A stretch of 64,000 bases of DNA from Serpentinimonas maccroryi (GTDB lineage Bacteria; Pseudomonadota; Gammaproteobacteria; Burkholderiales; Burkholderiaceae_C), in contig NZ_AP014569.1 of assembly GCF_000828915.1 (NCBI RefSeq), forward strand, positions 682,001 to 746,000, in the 5' to 3' direction. The notes under the pieces were generated by a model. The model worked only from the letters and a program-made list of their open reading frames with translations. It had not been told where the DNA came from and made no database searches. A program made the translations under genes and the position numbers. Below are positions 1-8,512 of this stretch, one piece after another. Each line of letters begins with the position of its first letter. The first letter of the stretch is position 1.

Positions 1-1431
1 CAATTCGTCGAGTGCCGCAAAGATGAACTCGCAGCCTTCGCGCCGCTTGAGCACCACCAGATTGCGGCTAGAGCCTGTCTCGGCGGGCGGCACATCTTCC
101 GCGTTGTGCAGCGAGGCCATCACGCTTTCCACAGCACCCGTATCGAAGTACGGCAAAAACAGATGCACGTCGTTGAGCGCGGCATCCTTTTCGATGCGGC
201 GCGCCAGTGGCGTGCGCACCATCCGGCCCAGCAATTGGGCAATGTAGGTGTGATCCTCCGCACGGCGGAACGACATCATCACCTCGGCGCGCGGGCAATC
301 CCAGCCGGTGGACAGGCTGGTCTTGAAGAACACCACACCGATGTTTTTGTCCGCGTCAATCCGCGAGGCTTCGACCTTGCGCACCCGGCGGCCGCCCACA
401 TCCAGGTCGCCCGTGTCGTGCATCGCGTGGGCGACCTCACCTTCGTTCAGGCGGCGGCCAATGGCGCTCTCGATCACGGTCAACGCTGCACCGAGGTCGG
501 TCTTGGTTAGTTGCCGGTCGGTACCGTTTTCGACCTGAACCACCAGCACGGGCCAGATAGTTTGCTCTTTTTCGTCATGGCAATACCCGCTCCATGCCGA
601 AGTCATCTGCCCCCAACGCCGAGCCGCTTCTTCCAAAAGCGCCATCTCAGCCGTGGTGGTGGCTTCAGGGTGATGAATCAGGATGCGGTCTTTCAGCAGG
701 CCAGACTTGCGCACCTCCTCAGCCGGCACGGCCACCTTGTGCGTGGTCACGGTGTGTTCGGCATTCGCAATCAAATCGAGGAATCGTTTCGGCGTGGCCG
801 ACACCCCAATCACCATCGGCATCTTGACCAGGCCAACCTCGGGGTAGCCCAGCAAGAAGCGCTGCATCAAGGTCTGCGCAGCCTGCGCGCCTTTGCCAGA
901 AGTCATGCCGCGGTGCGCTTCATCAATCACCACATAGAAGCGGTCAGGAATAGCCCGCGCAGTGTTGGTCAGCGTTTCCCAAATCAGATGCTGCCGTCCA
1001 TCGCCGCGGTTGGTCAGCGGTTGATTGACCGCCAGCTTTTGGGTGTTGATGAAATAGATACGCCCGCCGTCCAGCCGGGGCGCGTCGAAATGTGCATCGA
1101 TGGTGATGAGCTGGTTGACCCGATACACCTTGTCCGATTTGCCCTCAATCTTGAGCTTGGTCTGCTCGTTGAGCTCAGGCATGTCCGACACCCACAGGAT
1201 CACGGCATCCGGTTGGGGTGCCCAATCCAGCGGCCAAGCCAGTTGATCATCCGGCTCATCCAGGATGGCCTCGAACAGCGCCGTCATCATGATTGTCTTG
1301 CCGCTGCCGGTGGCCGCCGACAAGGCGACGACTTGCTGGTTGTCTGGCGAGACACTCTTACGGGCGCTCACCAAGGCATCGCGCAGCTTACCCAACGCGT
1401 CTTTCTGAAAATCGAACAGCGTGACCTTCAT
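1..1431 (-). CDS. res: Type III restriction enzyme Res subunit (helicase part), 3' truncated by window edge
   Basis: The frame is open from an ATG at 1431 to base 1, so 477 codons are visible and the C-terminal part lies outside. It reads as a superfamily 2 DEAD/DEAH helicase. Walker A (AATGSGKT) is at residues 39-46, the DEAH box (VIDEAH) ends near residue 173 and SATP is at 211-214. In Type III systems Res translocates or slides on DNA with Mod and cuts when two head-to-head unmodified sites are engaged; the nuclease domain is normally C-terminal and is not visible here. The ATG overlaps the mod stop as ATGA, indicating translational coupling. The family call is firm; the exact R-M type rests on the neighbouring mod gene. 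Confidence 0.93.
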   Translation of the reverse strand, partial: MKVTLFDFQKDALGKLRDALVSARKSVSPDNQQVVALSAATGSGKTIMMTALFEAILDEPDDQLAWPLDWAPQPDAVILWVSDMPELNEQTKLKIEGKSDKVYRVNQLITIDAHFDAPRLDGGRIYFINTQKLAVNQPLTNRGDGRQHLIWETLTNTARAIPDRFYVVIDEAHRGMTSGKGAQAAQTLMQRFLLGYPEVGLVKMPMVIGVSATPKRFLDLIANAEHTVTTHKVAVPAEEVRKSGLLKDRILIHHPEATTTAEMALLEEAARRWGQMTSAWSGYCHDEKEQTIWPVLVVQVENGTDRQLTKTDLGAALTVIESAIGRRLNEGEVAHAMHDTGDLDVGGRRVRKVEASRIDADKNIGVVFFKTSLSTGWDCPRAEVMMSFRRAEDHTYIAQLLGRMVRTPLARRIEKDAALNDVHLFLPYFDTGAVESVMASLHNAEDVPPAETGSSRNLVVLKRREGCEFIFAALDEL

Positions 1432-3986
1432 GCCCGCACTCCCTGTGTGTCGGTGTGACCGGCAGCGCGGTCCTGGTTCTTGTTGATCATGAAATTGAGC
1501 AGGTAATCGCGGTACAACTGCACTACAGCCAAGCTAGGGTTGGCCTTGCCCGCCACCTCGCGCACGTCCTGCGCCATGGTTTTGAAAGATTCATCCGCGT
1601 CGGTGACGATGAACACCTGCGACAAGCCGGTGCGACCTTCCAGCGACTTCAGCAAACGGCCCATGCGGGTTTCATCCAGCAACACCACGAAGTTGCCGCA
1701 TTCCGGCGCAAACAGCACAGGTTCCGGCTCGCCGCGCTTCAATTCAGGCCGCGGCCCCACGGCGCCCGCCTTCAGCCACAGCAGCGGCAGGATTTCGTGG
1801 AAGGCGCGGCGCAGCGACACGCGTTCGCGCTCCAGAAAATCCAGCTTGAAGTACGCGAGGTTAGAGGCAAAGCCCGCGCTCATCGGGCGCTTTTCTTCCT
1901 CCGGCACCAGTATCGACCCGAGCAACTCCACCACCTGCGCCTTCAACTGGTCGAACACACGCTTGACGGGCGTGACGATATAGAAGTCGGTGATGTGCTC
2001 TTGTCCGTCCAGCGCCTCCAGCCAATCTTCTGCGGCTGCCGGGTCAAACAGCACTGTGGCCTTGTGGTCCTCAGACACGATGAAGGGGCACGGATCTTTC
2101 ACCAGCGTCTGCGGCAGGCCATCGATCAGTGCCACCACCTGCTTCTTCTTGGGCAGTGTGTCGAGCTGCGCCGGATCGACAAAGCCGATCTGCGTGAAGC
2201 CGCGCGCTTTCTCACGCTCCACCGTTTTGCCGGTCAGGTATTCGCCGGTCAACACAGAGCCATCGTCCCGCTTGCCTAGGATGGTGTACTTGCTGCGCGG
2301 CCAGGTCACCGAACGGCAGATGCCTTGGGCTTCCCATCCTGCGTCGCCGGGATGCAAGCCACGGGCGGTCAGCGCGGCAGCCTCCTCAGCCGAGACTTCG
2401 TTGTTGGTGACCAGGATGCAGCGGCGTGACCCGCCATCGGTGGCGTTGAGCAGGTTGACGGCATTCAGCGTGGTGCCGCTACCAGCAAAAAAATCGACGA
2501 TCAGGGCGTTGGGACGATCCCGCACAACGGCTGCTACTGCATCGCGAGTGGCGTAGAGCGATTTGGGAAACGAGAATTTTCGTCCTTCGCCAAAGATCGA
2601 TTTGAGTATGTCAGCGCCGTAGGCCCCGGCATCGTGTGCACTGCGATGCCAGACGGTTTTGATCTGTCGCTCGCGCTCCTCAGCGTACTCAACGCTTACA
2701 ACATTGCGTAGTTTGTCAAACTCGACGACCCGAATCGCACCACTTTCAATTTGCAGTTGAAGTTTGCGACTAAGGTACGAGATACCCCAAGTTCGTCTGC
2801 TCTCGTCAAAACCGCCTAGGCTTACGTAGCCTTTCTTAATCAATCCACGCAACGATTCAGGACCAACGCCCCAGTTCCCGAAACTTCCATCCATGCGAAT
2901 CGGCCAAGCAGCGGCAAAACCGTCAACTTTTGCGTCCAAGTCTGGAGTTTGATCCAAAGGAAGGTAATCACCGGCCCCAACAATGGCATTCCGCTCAGTA
3001 TCAATAAGCACGGGGAAGAACATCTTGTGTCGATCCTGGCGGCGCGCATTTGTACCTGACCGAAGAAGCCCCTTCCATCGCGGAGTCGTATTTGTGCCAG
3101 GTTTAGCTGGCGAGAGCAGGTCATCACCCAAGCTGTTTACGAATGCTTGGTTTCTAAAACAAAAAAGTGCGTACTCCTCAACCCTAGAGAAACGCCCCTG
3201 AGTTACACCTTTTGGGTTAATAACGATGGTTACCAACTGCCGGTACGCCTCCGGAAATTCCCGTTCCAGCAGCATCCCGAGATGATGCACCTCGTGCTCG
3301 TCAATCGTGACGATCAGTACACCGGTATCCGGCTTGAGCAGCCGCTTCGCCAGCTTGAGCCGCTTTTCCATGAAAGCCAGCCACTTGCTGTGCCGCCAGC
3401 CATCATTGCCGTCCACGTAGTCGTTGTTGTATTTCCAGTCGCGCGCGCCGGTGTTGTAGGGCGGGTCGATGTAGATGCAATCCACCTTGCCGGCATAGAG
3501 GTAATCCAGCAACTGCAGCGCGTGGTAGTTGTCAGCCTCGATCAGCGTGTGCCAGGGGGCATCTGCCGGGCCGTTGGCCACGGCATCCACCGGCACCAGC
3601 GCGGGGAAGATCGGCTCGCCAAATTCCCGAACCACCAGCAGTTCATCCACCGGGAACTGCACTGGCTCTGCCGCTGCACGGGTAGACTCGCTCGGGTGTG
3701 ACTCGTTGCTGGGCTTGACGCAGGTGGCCATGCCCGAGTGGATGGACTTGATTTGCCACACATCTTTCAGCGCCCCCTGACGGCGACACACCAGATCGCC
3801 CTTGCGTGGCTTGGCACCGTGCAGTGGCAACAACTCAGGCAGGTGATCTTCGAACACCAAACCAAATTTCTTTTCCTTGGCGGCATTGGCCCACTCGGCG
3901 GACAGGCGCTCGCGCAGGCGGTGATCGCTGATTTGTGCGATCAGATCATGGATGGCAGACAAACGATCCTCCTTGAGGTCTGCCAA
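1428..3986 (-). CDS. mod: Type III-like site-specific DNA methyltransferase (Mod), 5' end probably frameshifted
   Basis: This 852-residue beta-class amino-methyltransferase has DPPYNTG at residues 174-180 and the AdoMet loop FFAGSGTT at 499-506. The order DPPY before FxGxG and the long C-terminal region fit Type III Mod, which recognises the site for both modification and restriction. The only in-frame start is TTG at 3986, with a stop just upstream. In another frame an ATG at 4039 overlaps the upstream HTH gene stop (TGATG) and has a GGAAAGG-like ribosome site. It encodes MTGPIELLDEHESVARAG before running off frame. Adding one G to the GGG run at 3987-3989 would join it to LADLKEDRLS. The native gene therefore probably began at 4039, and here is either frameshifted or rescued from TTG. 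Confidence 0.9.
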   Translation of the reverse strand: MADLKEDRLSAIHDLIAQISDHRLRERLSAEWANAAKEKKFGLVFEDHLPELLPLHGAKPRKGDLVCRRQGALKDVWQIKSIHSGMATCVKPSNESHPSESTRAAAEPVQFPVDELLVVREFGEPIFPALVPVDAVANGPADAPWHTLIEADNYHALQLLDYLYAGKVDCIYIDPPYNTGARDWKYNNDYVDGNDGWRHSKWLAFMEKRLKLAKRLLKPDTGVLIVTIDEHEVHHLGMLLEREFPEAYRQLVTIVINPKGVTQGRFSRVEEYALFCFRNQAFVNSLGDDLLSPAKPGTNTTPRWKGLLRSGTNARRQDRHKMFFPVLIDTERNAIVGAGDYLPLDQTPDLDAKVDGFAAAWPIRMDGSFGNWGVGPESLRGLIKKGYVSLGGFDESRRTWGISYLSRKLQLQIESGAIRVVEFDKLRNVVSVEYAEERERQIKTVWHRSAHDAGAYGADILKSIFGEGRKFSFPKSLYATRDAVAAVVRDRPNALIVDFFAGSGTTLNAVNLLNATDGGSRRCILVTNNEVSAEEAAALTARGLHPGDAGWEAQGICRSVTWPRSKYTILGKRDDGSVLTGEYLTGKTVEREKARGFTQIGFVDPAQLDTLPKKKQVVALIDGLPQTLVKDPCPFIVSEDHKATVLFDPAAAEDWLEALDGQEHITDFYIVTPVKRVFDQLKAQVVELLGSILVPEEEKRPMSAGFASNLAYFKLDFLERERVSLRRAFHEILPLLWLKAGAVGPRPELKRGEPEPVLFAPECGNFVVLLDETRMGRLLKSLEGRTGLSQVFIVTDADESFKTMAQDVREVAGKANPSLAVVQLYRDYLLNFMINKNQDRAAGHTDTQGVRA

Positions 3987-4038
3987 CCCGCTCGGGCAAC
4001 AGACTCGTGTTCATCCAGCAATTCGATGGGGCCAGTCA

Positions 4039-4245
4039 TCACAAGCCCTTTCCTTCCGGAGCCGCATGCTCATCCGCACCACCGGCGCGCACCCAGTCAT
4101 CCACCTCGGAAACCTGGAACTTCCACAACCGACCCACGCGGTGCGCTGGCAGCCCCTTGCGGTCGATCCAGCGGTAGATCGAGTCGCGCGTGACACCCAG
4201 ATGCTCAGCGATCTGGTCCACGGACACCCAAGGTTCAGCAGTCAT
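4039..4245 (-). CDS. Small excisionase/MerR-like helix-turn-helix DNA-binding protein
   Basis: This 68-residue protein reads MTAEPWVSVDQIAEHLGVT at its start, then RDSIYRWIDRKGLPAHRVG, a typical winged HTH of the excisionase (HTH_17) family. ATG 4245 is preceded by GGAG at about 7 nt and preferred over upstream codons. It is the first gene of the operon with mod and res, with its stop overlapping the probable native mod ATG by one base. Small HTH proteins in front of Type III R-M genes are common and may control the operon, but that role is inferred from position. Confidence 0.85.
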   Translation of the reverse strand: MTAEPWVSVDQIAEHLGVTRDSIYRWIDRKGLPAHRVGRLWKFQVSEVDDWVRAGGADEHAAPEGKGL

Positions 4246-4365
4246 CGCAGCGCTCCGGCAGCAGGGGTTCGGATGGCATAAAGTCGGTCTGAATCGTAAA
4301 GATCGCAATTTATCAGGTAAGAGGGCAGCAGACGAGCGCTCTGTGCCGTGTGCAGTATCTTTTTC

Positions 4366-4426
4366 TTGACTTCCTGCTCCTTCAGCGCGTGAATGGTGGC
4401 GTCATCCACCAACCCGCAGCCCAGCC
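4366..4426 (+). promoter_or_regulatory. Iterated leader cassette, copy 1
   Basis: TTGACT at 4366-4371, an 18-nt spacer ending CAGCGCG, then TGAATG at 4390-4395. The downstream ATG is 32 nt after the second hexamer. The layout matches six other copies in the window, so it is probably a promoter with a shared operator core; the weak -10-like hexamer is the least convincing part. Confidence 0.65.
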
Positions 4427-4630
4427 ATGACCACCCAGCCCACCGCCCTCGACACCTACCTGCAGCGCCTGCCGCTGATCCTCGACAAGATCGAGGCCCT
4501 GCGGCAACTGGCCAACGACCACTTCGGCCACGACCCAGAGGCCATCCACTGGGGCCACGTCGGTGACCTTGGGCGAGTGGAGCAGGCTCTGGATGAGCTG
4601 CTGTCGATCCTCAACGGGCAGCCCAAGTGA
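4427..4630 (+). CDS. Small hypothetical protein behind leader cassette copy 1
   Basis: 67 residues starting MTTQPTALDTYLQRLPLILD, acidic and mostly helical by composition, with no membrane segment or signal peptide. I recognise no family. It is followed directly by the DUF3489 gene and sits on plus among minus-strand element genes, like the cassette genes at 56118-57690. Probably an accessory gene of the mobile element. Confidence 0.75.
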   Translation: MTTQPTALDTYLQRLPLILDKIEALRQLANDHFGHDPEAIHWGHVGDLGRVEQALDELLSILNGQPK

Positions 4631-4641
4631 GGCAGACGACG

Positions 4642-5127
4642 ATGGACACCCTGCCCAAACTCTCCCCGGCTCAAAGCCTGCTGCTGCGCACAGCCGCCCG
4701 CCATCCCGATGGGCGAGTGATCCCGCCTGAAACCCTGCGCGGCGGCGCACTGGCCAAGGTGTTGACCGCACTGCTGCAGCGTGGCTTGATCGAGCTAGCA
4801 GGCGACGGCCACGTGCTGACCGACGCAGGCTATGCAGCCATCGGCCAGCAGCGACCCGTGCCGCCGGATGACTTCCAGATGATGGACACCACCGGCGACC
4901 TCCAACGTCTGGAGGGCATCCCGGTGCGCCCCGGCACCAAACTCGCCGCGCTGGTGTTGGCGCTGCGCCGTCCGCAGGGTGCAAACCACTTGCAACTGCT
5001 GCTGACCACCGGCTGGCAGCCGCACACGGTGCGCGGCGCCATCTCCGGGATGCTGCGCAAGAAGCTCGGCCTGAACGTGGTGCTGGCGCACAACGACAGC
5101 GGCGAGCGCGTGTATCGCGTGGTGTGA
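4642..5127 (+). CDS. DUF3489 family protein (paralogue of 56419-56934)
   Basis: About 161 residues. The C-terminal half holds the DUF3489 signature GWQPHTVRGAISGMLRKKLG, followed by a GERVYRVV end. The N-terminal half resembles a winged-helix fold that asks for renewal of a two-state helix pair (SPAQSLLLRTAARHPDGRV). The same architecture occurs in the gene at 56419-56934. The ATG at 4642 has GAGG about 9 nt upstream; a GTG at 4627 overlapping the previous stop would add five residues. DUF3489 proteins are typical of proteobacterial phages and islands; DNA binding is plausible but not shown. Confidence 0.85.
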   Translation: MDTLPKLSPAQSLLLRTAARHPDGRVIPPETLRGGALAKVLTALLQRGLIELAGDGHVLTDAGYAAIGQQRPVPPDDFQMMDTTGDLQRLEGIPVRPGTKLAALVLALRRPQGANHLQLLLTTGWQPHTVRGAISGMLRKKLGLNVVLAHNDSGERVYRVV

Positions 5128-5181
5128 TTGGTAGCTCCAAGGGAGTCCAGTTGCTGGATGTCCTTACCGACACCTAGGCGC

Positions 5182-5280
5182 GTCTGACGCAGCCGACGCT
5201 TTTGCACGTAACGCTCTAAACGCGTGTGCGCGTGCGCGCCTTATGGAAAGTTACGGCAATCCGTGTCAGCTGCGTCAGAC
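5182..5280. repeat. Origin-like inverted-repeat element A (alternating Pu/Py tract between IR arms)
   Basis: Perfect 12-bp arms GTCTGACGCAGC (5182-5193) and GCTGCGTCAGAC (5269-5280) enclose about 75 bp. The interior runs from an AT-richer stretch to an alternating purine-pyrimidine tract (GCGTGTGCGCGTGCGCG) and then AAGTTACGG. The same order of parts occurs at 61811-61904 next to the other primase gene. The region 5128-5901 has no convincing gene. Confidence 0.6.
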
Positions 5281-5518
5281 CTTGTCCAAACTGGCTTTTC
5301 GACGATCGCTGAATTGGCCGCGGTCGTCGGCAGATGGCCGCGAACTGGGCGGCGAAGCGGCCGCAACTCTTCGCCAGCATTGTGTTTTCTACCTTGGCCG
5401 ATTTCGCATGGCCGAGGTGCCAAACTGCAAACCTGGTGCGCACCTCGGTACGCACCTTCTGCGTTGCCGCCTTCCCGCACGCACCCGCGCTAACGCGACG
5501 AGGAGCCCACTGGCCCAC

Positions 5519-5630
5519 ACCACAGGTGCGAACCGCAAACCCTGCAAACCTTGTTTTCTGGTCTGACGGTGGCGCAATGCCGCGCTCGCGCCACCTGCAT
5601 TGGAATATCGCCAGGAAGGACCCATCTTAT
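5519..5630. other. Non-coding block homologous to 60441-60575
   Basis: Shares GTGCGAAC, a run of CAAACC/CGAACC motifs, a GCGCT-rich stretch and a near-identical GCCAGGAAGGACCCAT with the block upstream of the ParB-methyltransferase operon in the prophage. It lies in the same non-coding region as element A. No conserved frame is apparent, so this looks like a shared cis-acting sequence or a remnant of common ancestry. Confidence 0.5.
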
Positions 5631-5718
5631 TTCGGCGGGCACGTGCGCCCCTGCCCGGCCAGCACCAATACCCGAGTGAGGTGAGCATTCCCAATGCTCA
5701 CCCTCTCTTTAGAGAGGA

Positions 5719-5884
5719 ACCCCGGGAACTTGGAAACATGTTGATTTGACTGGTATTTATTCCTTTCCGGCATAGCTGGGAACGAATAGCCCCGGGAACG
5801 ATTTAACCCCTTGTTTTTGCTGGTGCCAAACCGTTCCCATCCCCTGACCGTTCCCGGTGGGAAGGCGGGAGGCTGGGAACGATT
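5719..5884. repeat. Iteron-like GGGAACG repeats next to the primase-helicase gene
   Basis: GGGAACGAWT occurs at 5778-5787, 5794-5803 and 5875-5884, with a related GGGAACT at 5724-5730. The inverted form CGTTCCC is at 5832-5838 and 5849-5855. Clustered short repeats directly downstream of a replication gene resemble initiator or primase-helicase binding iterons of P4-like elements. Function is inferred. Confidence 0.5.
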
Positions 5885-5901
5885 GTTTGGGGCGGGAGCC
5901 A

Positions 5902-8046
5902 TCACTCAGCGATCGGCCGGCCTGCACTGGAGCGGGTCAGGTGGCCGGTGATGAACACCGCTTGACCGAGAGCGACCGGGCCATCGGGCACATCGAGCCA
6001 CTTGACCAGCTTTGAACCATCGGCCATGGCCGTGACCAGTGCGCCTTGCGCCAGCAAGGCATCCACCCAGCCGGTGAGCCGATGCTTGCCGACGGCGTGA
6101 AAGGCCTTGGGCAGTTCGTGGCGGCGCTCGTACAGCCCATTGCCACCGGTCTTGGTGTAGGGCTGGCCATCCCGAGCCGCGCGGGCGATGGCGGATGTCA
6201 GCGCGGGCAGCAGGTCATCGGGCTCCGGCCGGGCCTGGCGCAGACGGTCGCTGCAATCGACCAGCAAGCCGCTGGCGCTGCGCAAGAAGGTGGTCACGCT
6301 CAAGTTGGCGCGGCCATTGGCCTTGACCACGCCGCCCATCACCACGCGCCCACGCTCAAAGGACTCGCCCAACGCTTCAGAGAGCTTCTTGGCCTGATCC
6401 TCTCTGGGGTGCCAAAGGGCATAGACCGCGCGCACGCCATCGACCAAGCCGCCAGTACCCCGGATCGCCTCGCGGGCCTGCTCGGGGGTGGATGCCTCGC
6501 GTTTGGCAAAGTGGTGCGAGACGATGACGGCTGCGCCCGTGCTGGCTGCCAGAGCCGCCAAACGGGAGCAGACGAACTGGGCGTTCTCGGGCACGTTCAG
6601 GTCCAGCGCACACAGCGGCTGCAGCGGGTCGAGCACCACCAGACACAGGCCGGGCATGGCCTTGAGCTGGCGTTCCAGTTCCATCCATGCGTTCGTGATC
6701 GCGGGGCCTCGGCTGGCGGGATCGGGCGCAAACAGCGGCACCGCACCTCCGGCATCGGGCAGTGGCAACACGTACAGCCGGATGGGAATGGGGCCTAGCG
6801 CGTGGAGCCGGTTGTGAACCTCGATGGCATCGTCCTCGGCGGTGATGTAGATCGCCACGCCATGGCCAGCCAGCGCGCCGCCAAACAGCGTGGGGGCATT
6901 GGTGCACAGGCCATTGAAGGCCGCGACTTCACGCGTGAGCGCCAGCAACAGGAACGACTTGCCTACACCGCCGGCAGCGGCAATCAATGCGGCTTGCGCC
7001 TGCGGGAAGACGCCTTCGACCAGCCAACGGCGTTGCTGGGGCTGCCCGGTAAAGCGGTCGGCCGCGTGCCAGCGGGAGAGGTCCAGCGCCGGGGCGGCTG
7101 CGGTTGAGAGGCCGGTGACCCGCTGGGAGGCGCGCAGCAGCGCCGTGATGTCGAAACCTTCGACCATGGCATCGGCGGCATCCCATTTCGCGGGCTTGTC
7201 CGGTGGCACGCTGACACGGCGCACCACGGCTCCGATGTGCATCAGCTGCTTGATGACCGCATCGGCATAGCGCGCGCCAGCGTCGTCGTGATCGGGCCAC
7301 ACGGCGACCGTCTTGCCGGTCAGTGGCGTCCAGTCGGTCTTGTCTAGAGCCGAGGCGGCACCGCCCATTGCGGTGGTGGCGGTGATGCCAAGCTGCATCA
7401 ACGCATCGGCACATTTCTCACCTTCAACCAGAACCACGGCCTCGGACTGCGCGATGGCGGGCAGGTTGTAGAGCGGTCGCGGTTCTGGCATGCGCATTGC
7501 CCGCGCCCGTGCATCCCAGGGGCGGTACTGCTTGCCCCTTGGGGTGTCGTAGCGATACACGCAGGCCAGCAGGCTGCCATCCGCTGCCAAGTAATCCCAC
7601 TTGCCGCTGTGCGGACCAAGGTCATCGTAGGCCACGGGGGCGCGCGTTGCGGGCGCAGATGCAATGCGCGGCACCATCAGCCACGTGCCTGCGTCTTCCA
7701 GCAGGTCGCTGAAATCGCTCGGCAGCGTGTAACCCCGGGCAGCGGCCCACAGAGCCAGCACATCGCCCGATTCGCCGGTGGCGAAGTCGATCCATACGCC
7801 ACGCTTGGGGCCCTGGAGTTCGACCACCAGACTGTCCCCCGGATCGCCTTGCAGGTTGCCAATGCAGAACTGGCTGCCGCGCCGCTTACCTTGCGGAAAC
7901 AGATAAGCCAGCACCGATTCAATCTGCTCCAGCAAGCGGGTGCGGATTTCATCCCTGTCGTGGCGCGGCAGGACGAACCCATCCAGCTGGTTGAAGTCGA
8001 AGAAGGGGTGGCCGAGAGCCGTGGGGGTTTGGAGGGGGGTCGCCAT
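5902..8046 (-). CDS. Toprim primase fused to RepA-like hexameric helicase ATPase
   Basis: 714 residues from ATG 8046, which overlaps the preceding stop by one base. The N-terminal 120 residues carry a CHC2-like primase lead-in (IDFATGESGDVLALW). A Toprim domain follows with VVLVEGEKCADAL at 204-216 and VWPDHDDAG at 249-257. The C-terminal RepA/RecA-type ATPase has AAAGGVGKS at 356-364 and a VVLDPLQPLC Walker B. It probably primes and unwinds DNA at the element's own origin. Its Toprim half is clearly homologous to the prophage primase at 61916-64000, but the helicase half is a different family. Upstream neighbours are the small gene at 8046-8291 and an HTH gene. Confidence 0.9.
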   Translation of the reverse strand: MATPLQTPTALGHPFFDFNQLDGFVLPRHDRDEIRTRLLEQIESVLAYLFPQGKRRGSQFCIGNLQGDPGDSLVVELQGPKRGVWIDFATGESGDVLALWAAARGYTLPSDFSDLLEDAGTWLMVPRIASAPATRAPVAYDDLGPHSGKWDYLAADGSLLACVYRYDTPRGKQYRPWDARARAMRMPEPRPLYNLPAIAQSEAVVLVEGEKCADALMQLGITATTAMGGAASALDKTDWTPLTGKTVAVWPDHDDAGARYADAVIKQLMHIGAVVRRVSVPPDKPAKWDAADAMVEGFDITALLRASQRVTGLSTAAAPALDLSRWHAADRFTGQPQQRRWLVEGVFPQAQAALIAAAGGVGKSFLLLALTREVAAFNGLCTNAPTLFGGALAGHGVAIYITAEDDAIEVHNRLHALGPIPIRLYVLPLPDAGGAVPLFAPDPASRGPAITNAWMELERQLKAMPGLCLVVLDPLQPLCALDLNVPENAQFVCSRLAALAASTGAAVIVSHHFAKREASTPEQAREAIRGTGGLVDGVRAVYALWHPREDQAKKLSEALGESFERGRVVMGGVVKANGRANLSVTTFLRSASGLLVDCSDRLRQARPEPDDLLPALTSAIARAARDGQPYTKTGGNGLYERRHELPKAFHAVGKHRLTGWVDALLAQGALVTAMADGSKLVKWLDVPDGPVALGQAVFITGHLTRSSAGRPIAE

Positions 8047-8291
8047 CAGTGCGTGTGCTCCGCATCCAGCCGGGCCTTGAACCAGTCGCCCTTGGCACGC
8101 ACGCAGCAGTAGGCGCGGCCGGGGCCGGTGTCCTTCGTGTCGGGCACGATCCACAGCTGTTCGTGGGCGCCGTAGATCCAGTTACCCGGGCCATACAACT
8201 GGTCGAGTAGGGTCTCGATGCCGTGTTTGGCAATGTGGGTGTGCAATTGCCGGGTGATGCGTGCACGCTGGCGGCGTTGGGCCCGGTTCAT
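8046..8291 (-). CDS. Hypothetical phage/plasmid protein in primase operon
   Basis: 81 residues starting MNRAQRRQRARITRQLHTHI. It is basic at the N-terminus and followed by a compact domain (LLDQLYGPGNWIYGAHEQLW) that ends in AEHTH. The start at ATG 8291 overlaps the HTH gene end by 4 bp, and the stop overlaps the primase ATG. This coupling argues for co-expression with the replication protein. No family function is known to me. Confidence 0.8.
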   Translation of the reverse strand: MNRAQRRQRARITRQLHTHIAKHGIETLLDQLYGPGNWIYGAHEQLWIVPDTKDTGPGRAYCCVRAKGDWFKARLDAEHTH

Positions 8292-8512
8292 CGCCAGATC
8301 CCTTCGCTGATGGATTGCCCTGCGGTGCAACGGCGTGTGCGCTGCGCCTCGTGCGCCGACACATCGGCCATGCGGTACAGCACACGGCTGCCCAGCTTGA
8401 GAAACGCGGGGCCGTTGCCGTTCATGCGCCAGCGTTCGAGGGTTTTTTGAGAAAGGCCCCAGCGGGCCGCCAGCGTGCGCGGGGTAATCAGTTCGTGTAG
8501 CGTGTTTTGCAT
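8288..8512 (-). CDS. AlpA/excisionase-like HTH protein
   Basis: 74 residues, MQNTLHELITPRTLAARWGL then SQKTLERWRMNGNGPAFLKL, the classic HTH_17 arrangement with a GSRVLYRMADV wing. ATG 8512 has GGAG 6 nt upstream; a TTG two codons earlier is less likely. It heads the primase operon. AlpA-type proteins act as excision factors or activators of element genes. The role here is inferred from family and position. Confidence 0.85.
   Translation of the reverse strand: MQNTLHELITPRTLAARWGLSQKTLERWRMNGNGPAFLKLGSRVLYRMADVSAHEAQRTRRCTAGQSISEGIWR

Noticed and set aside
3987-3989. Phase-variable tract controlling mod
   Set aside because: Only three G remain; such switching needs long homopolymers or short tandem repeats.
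5128-5901. Several short frames on both strands (about 60-115 codons)
   Set aside because: They overlap each other, lack ribosome sites and lie over repeats and inverted repeats; the region is better read as non-coding.
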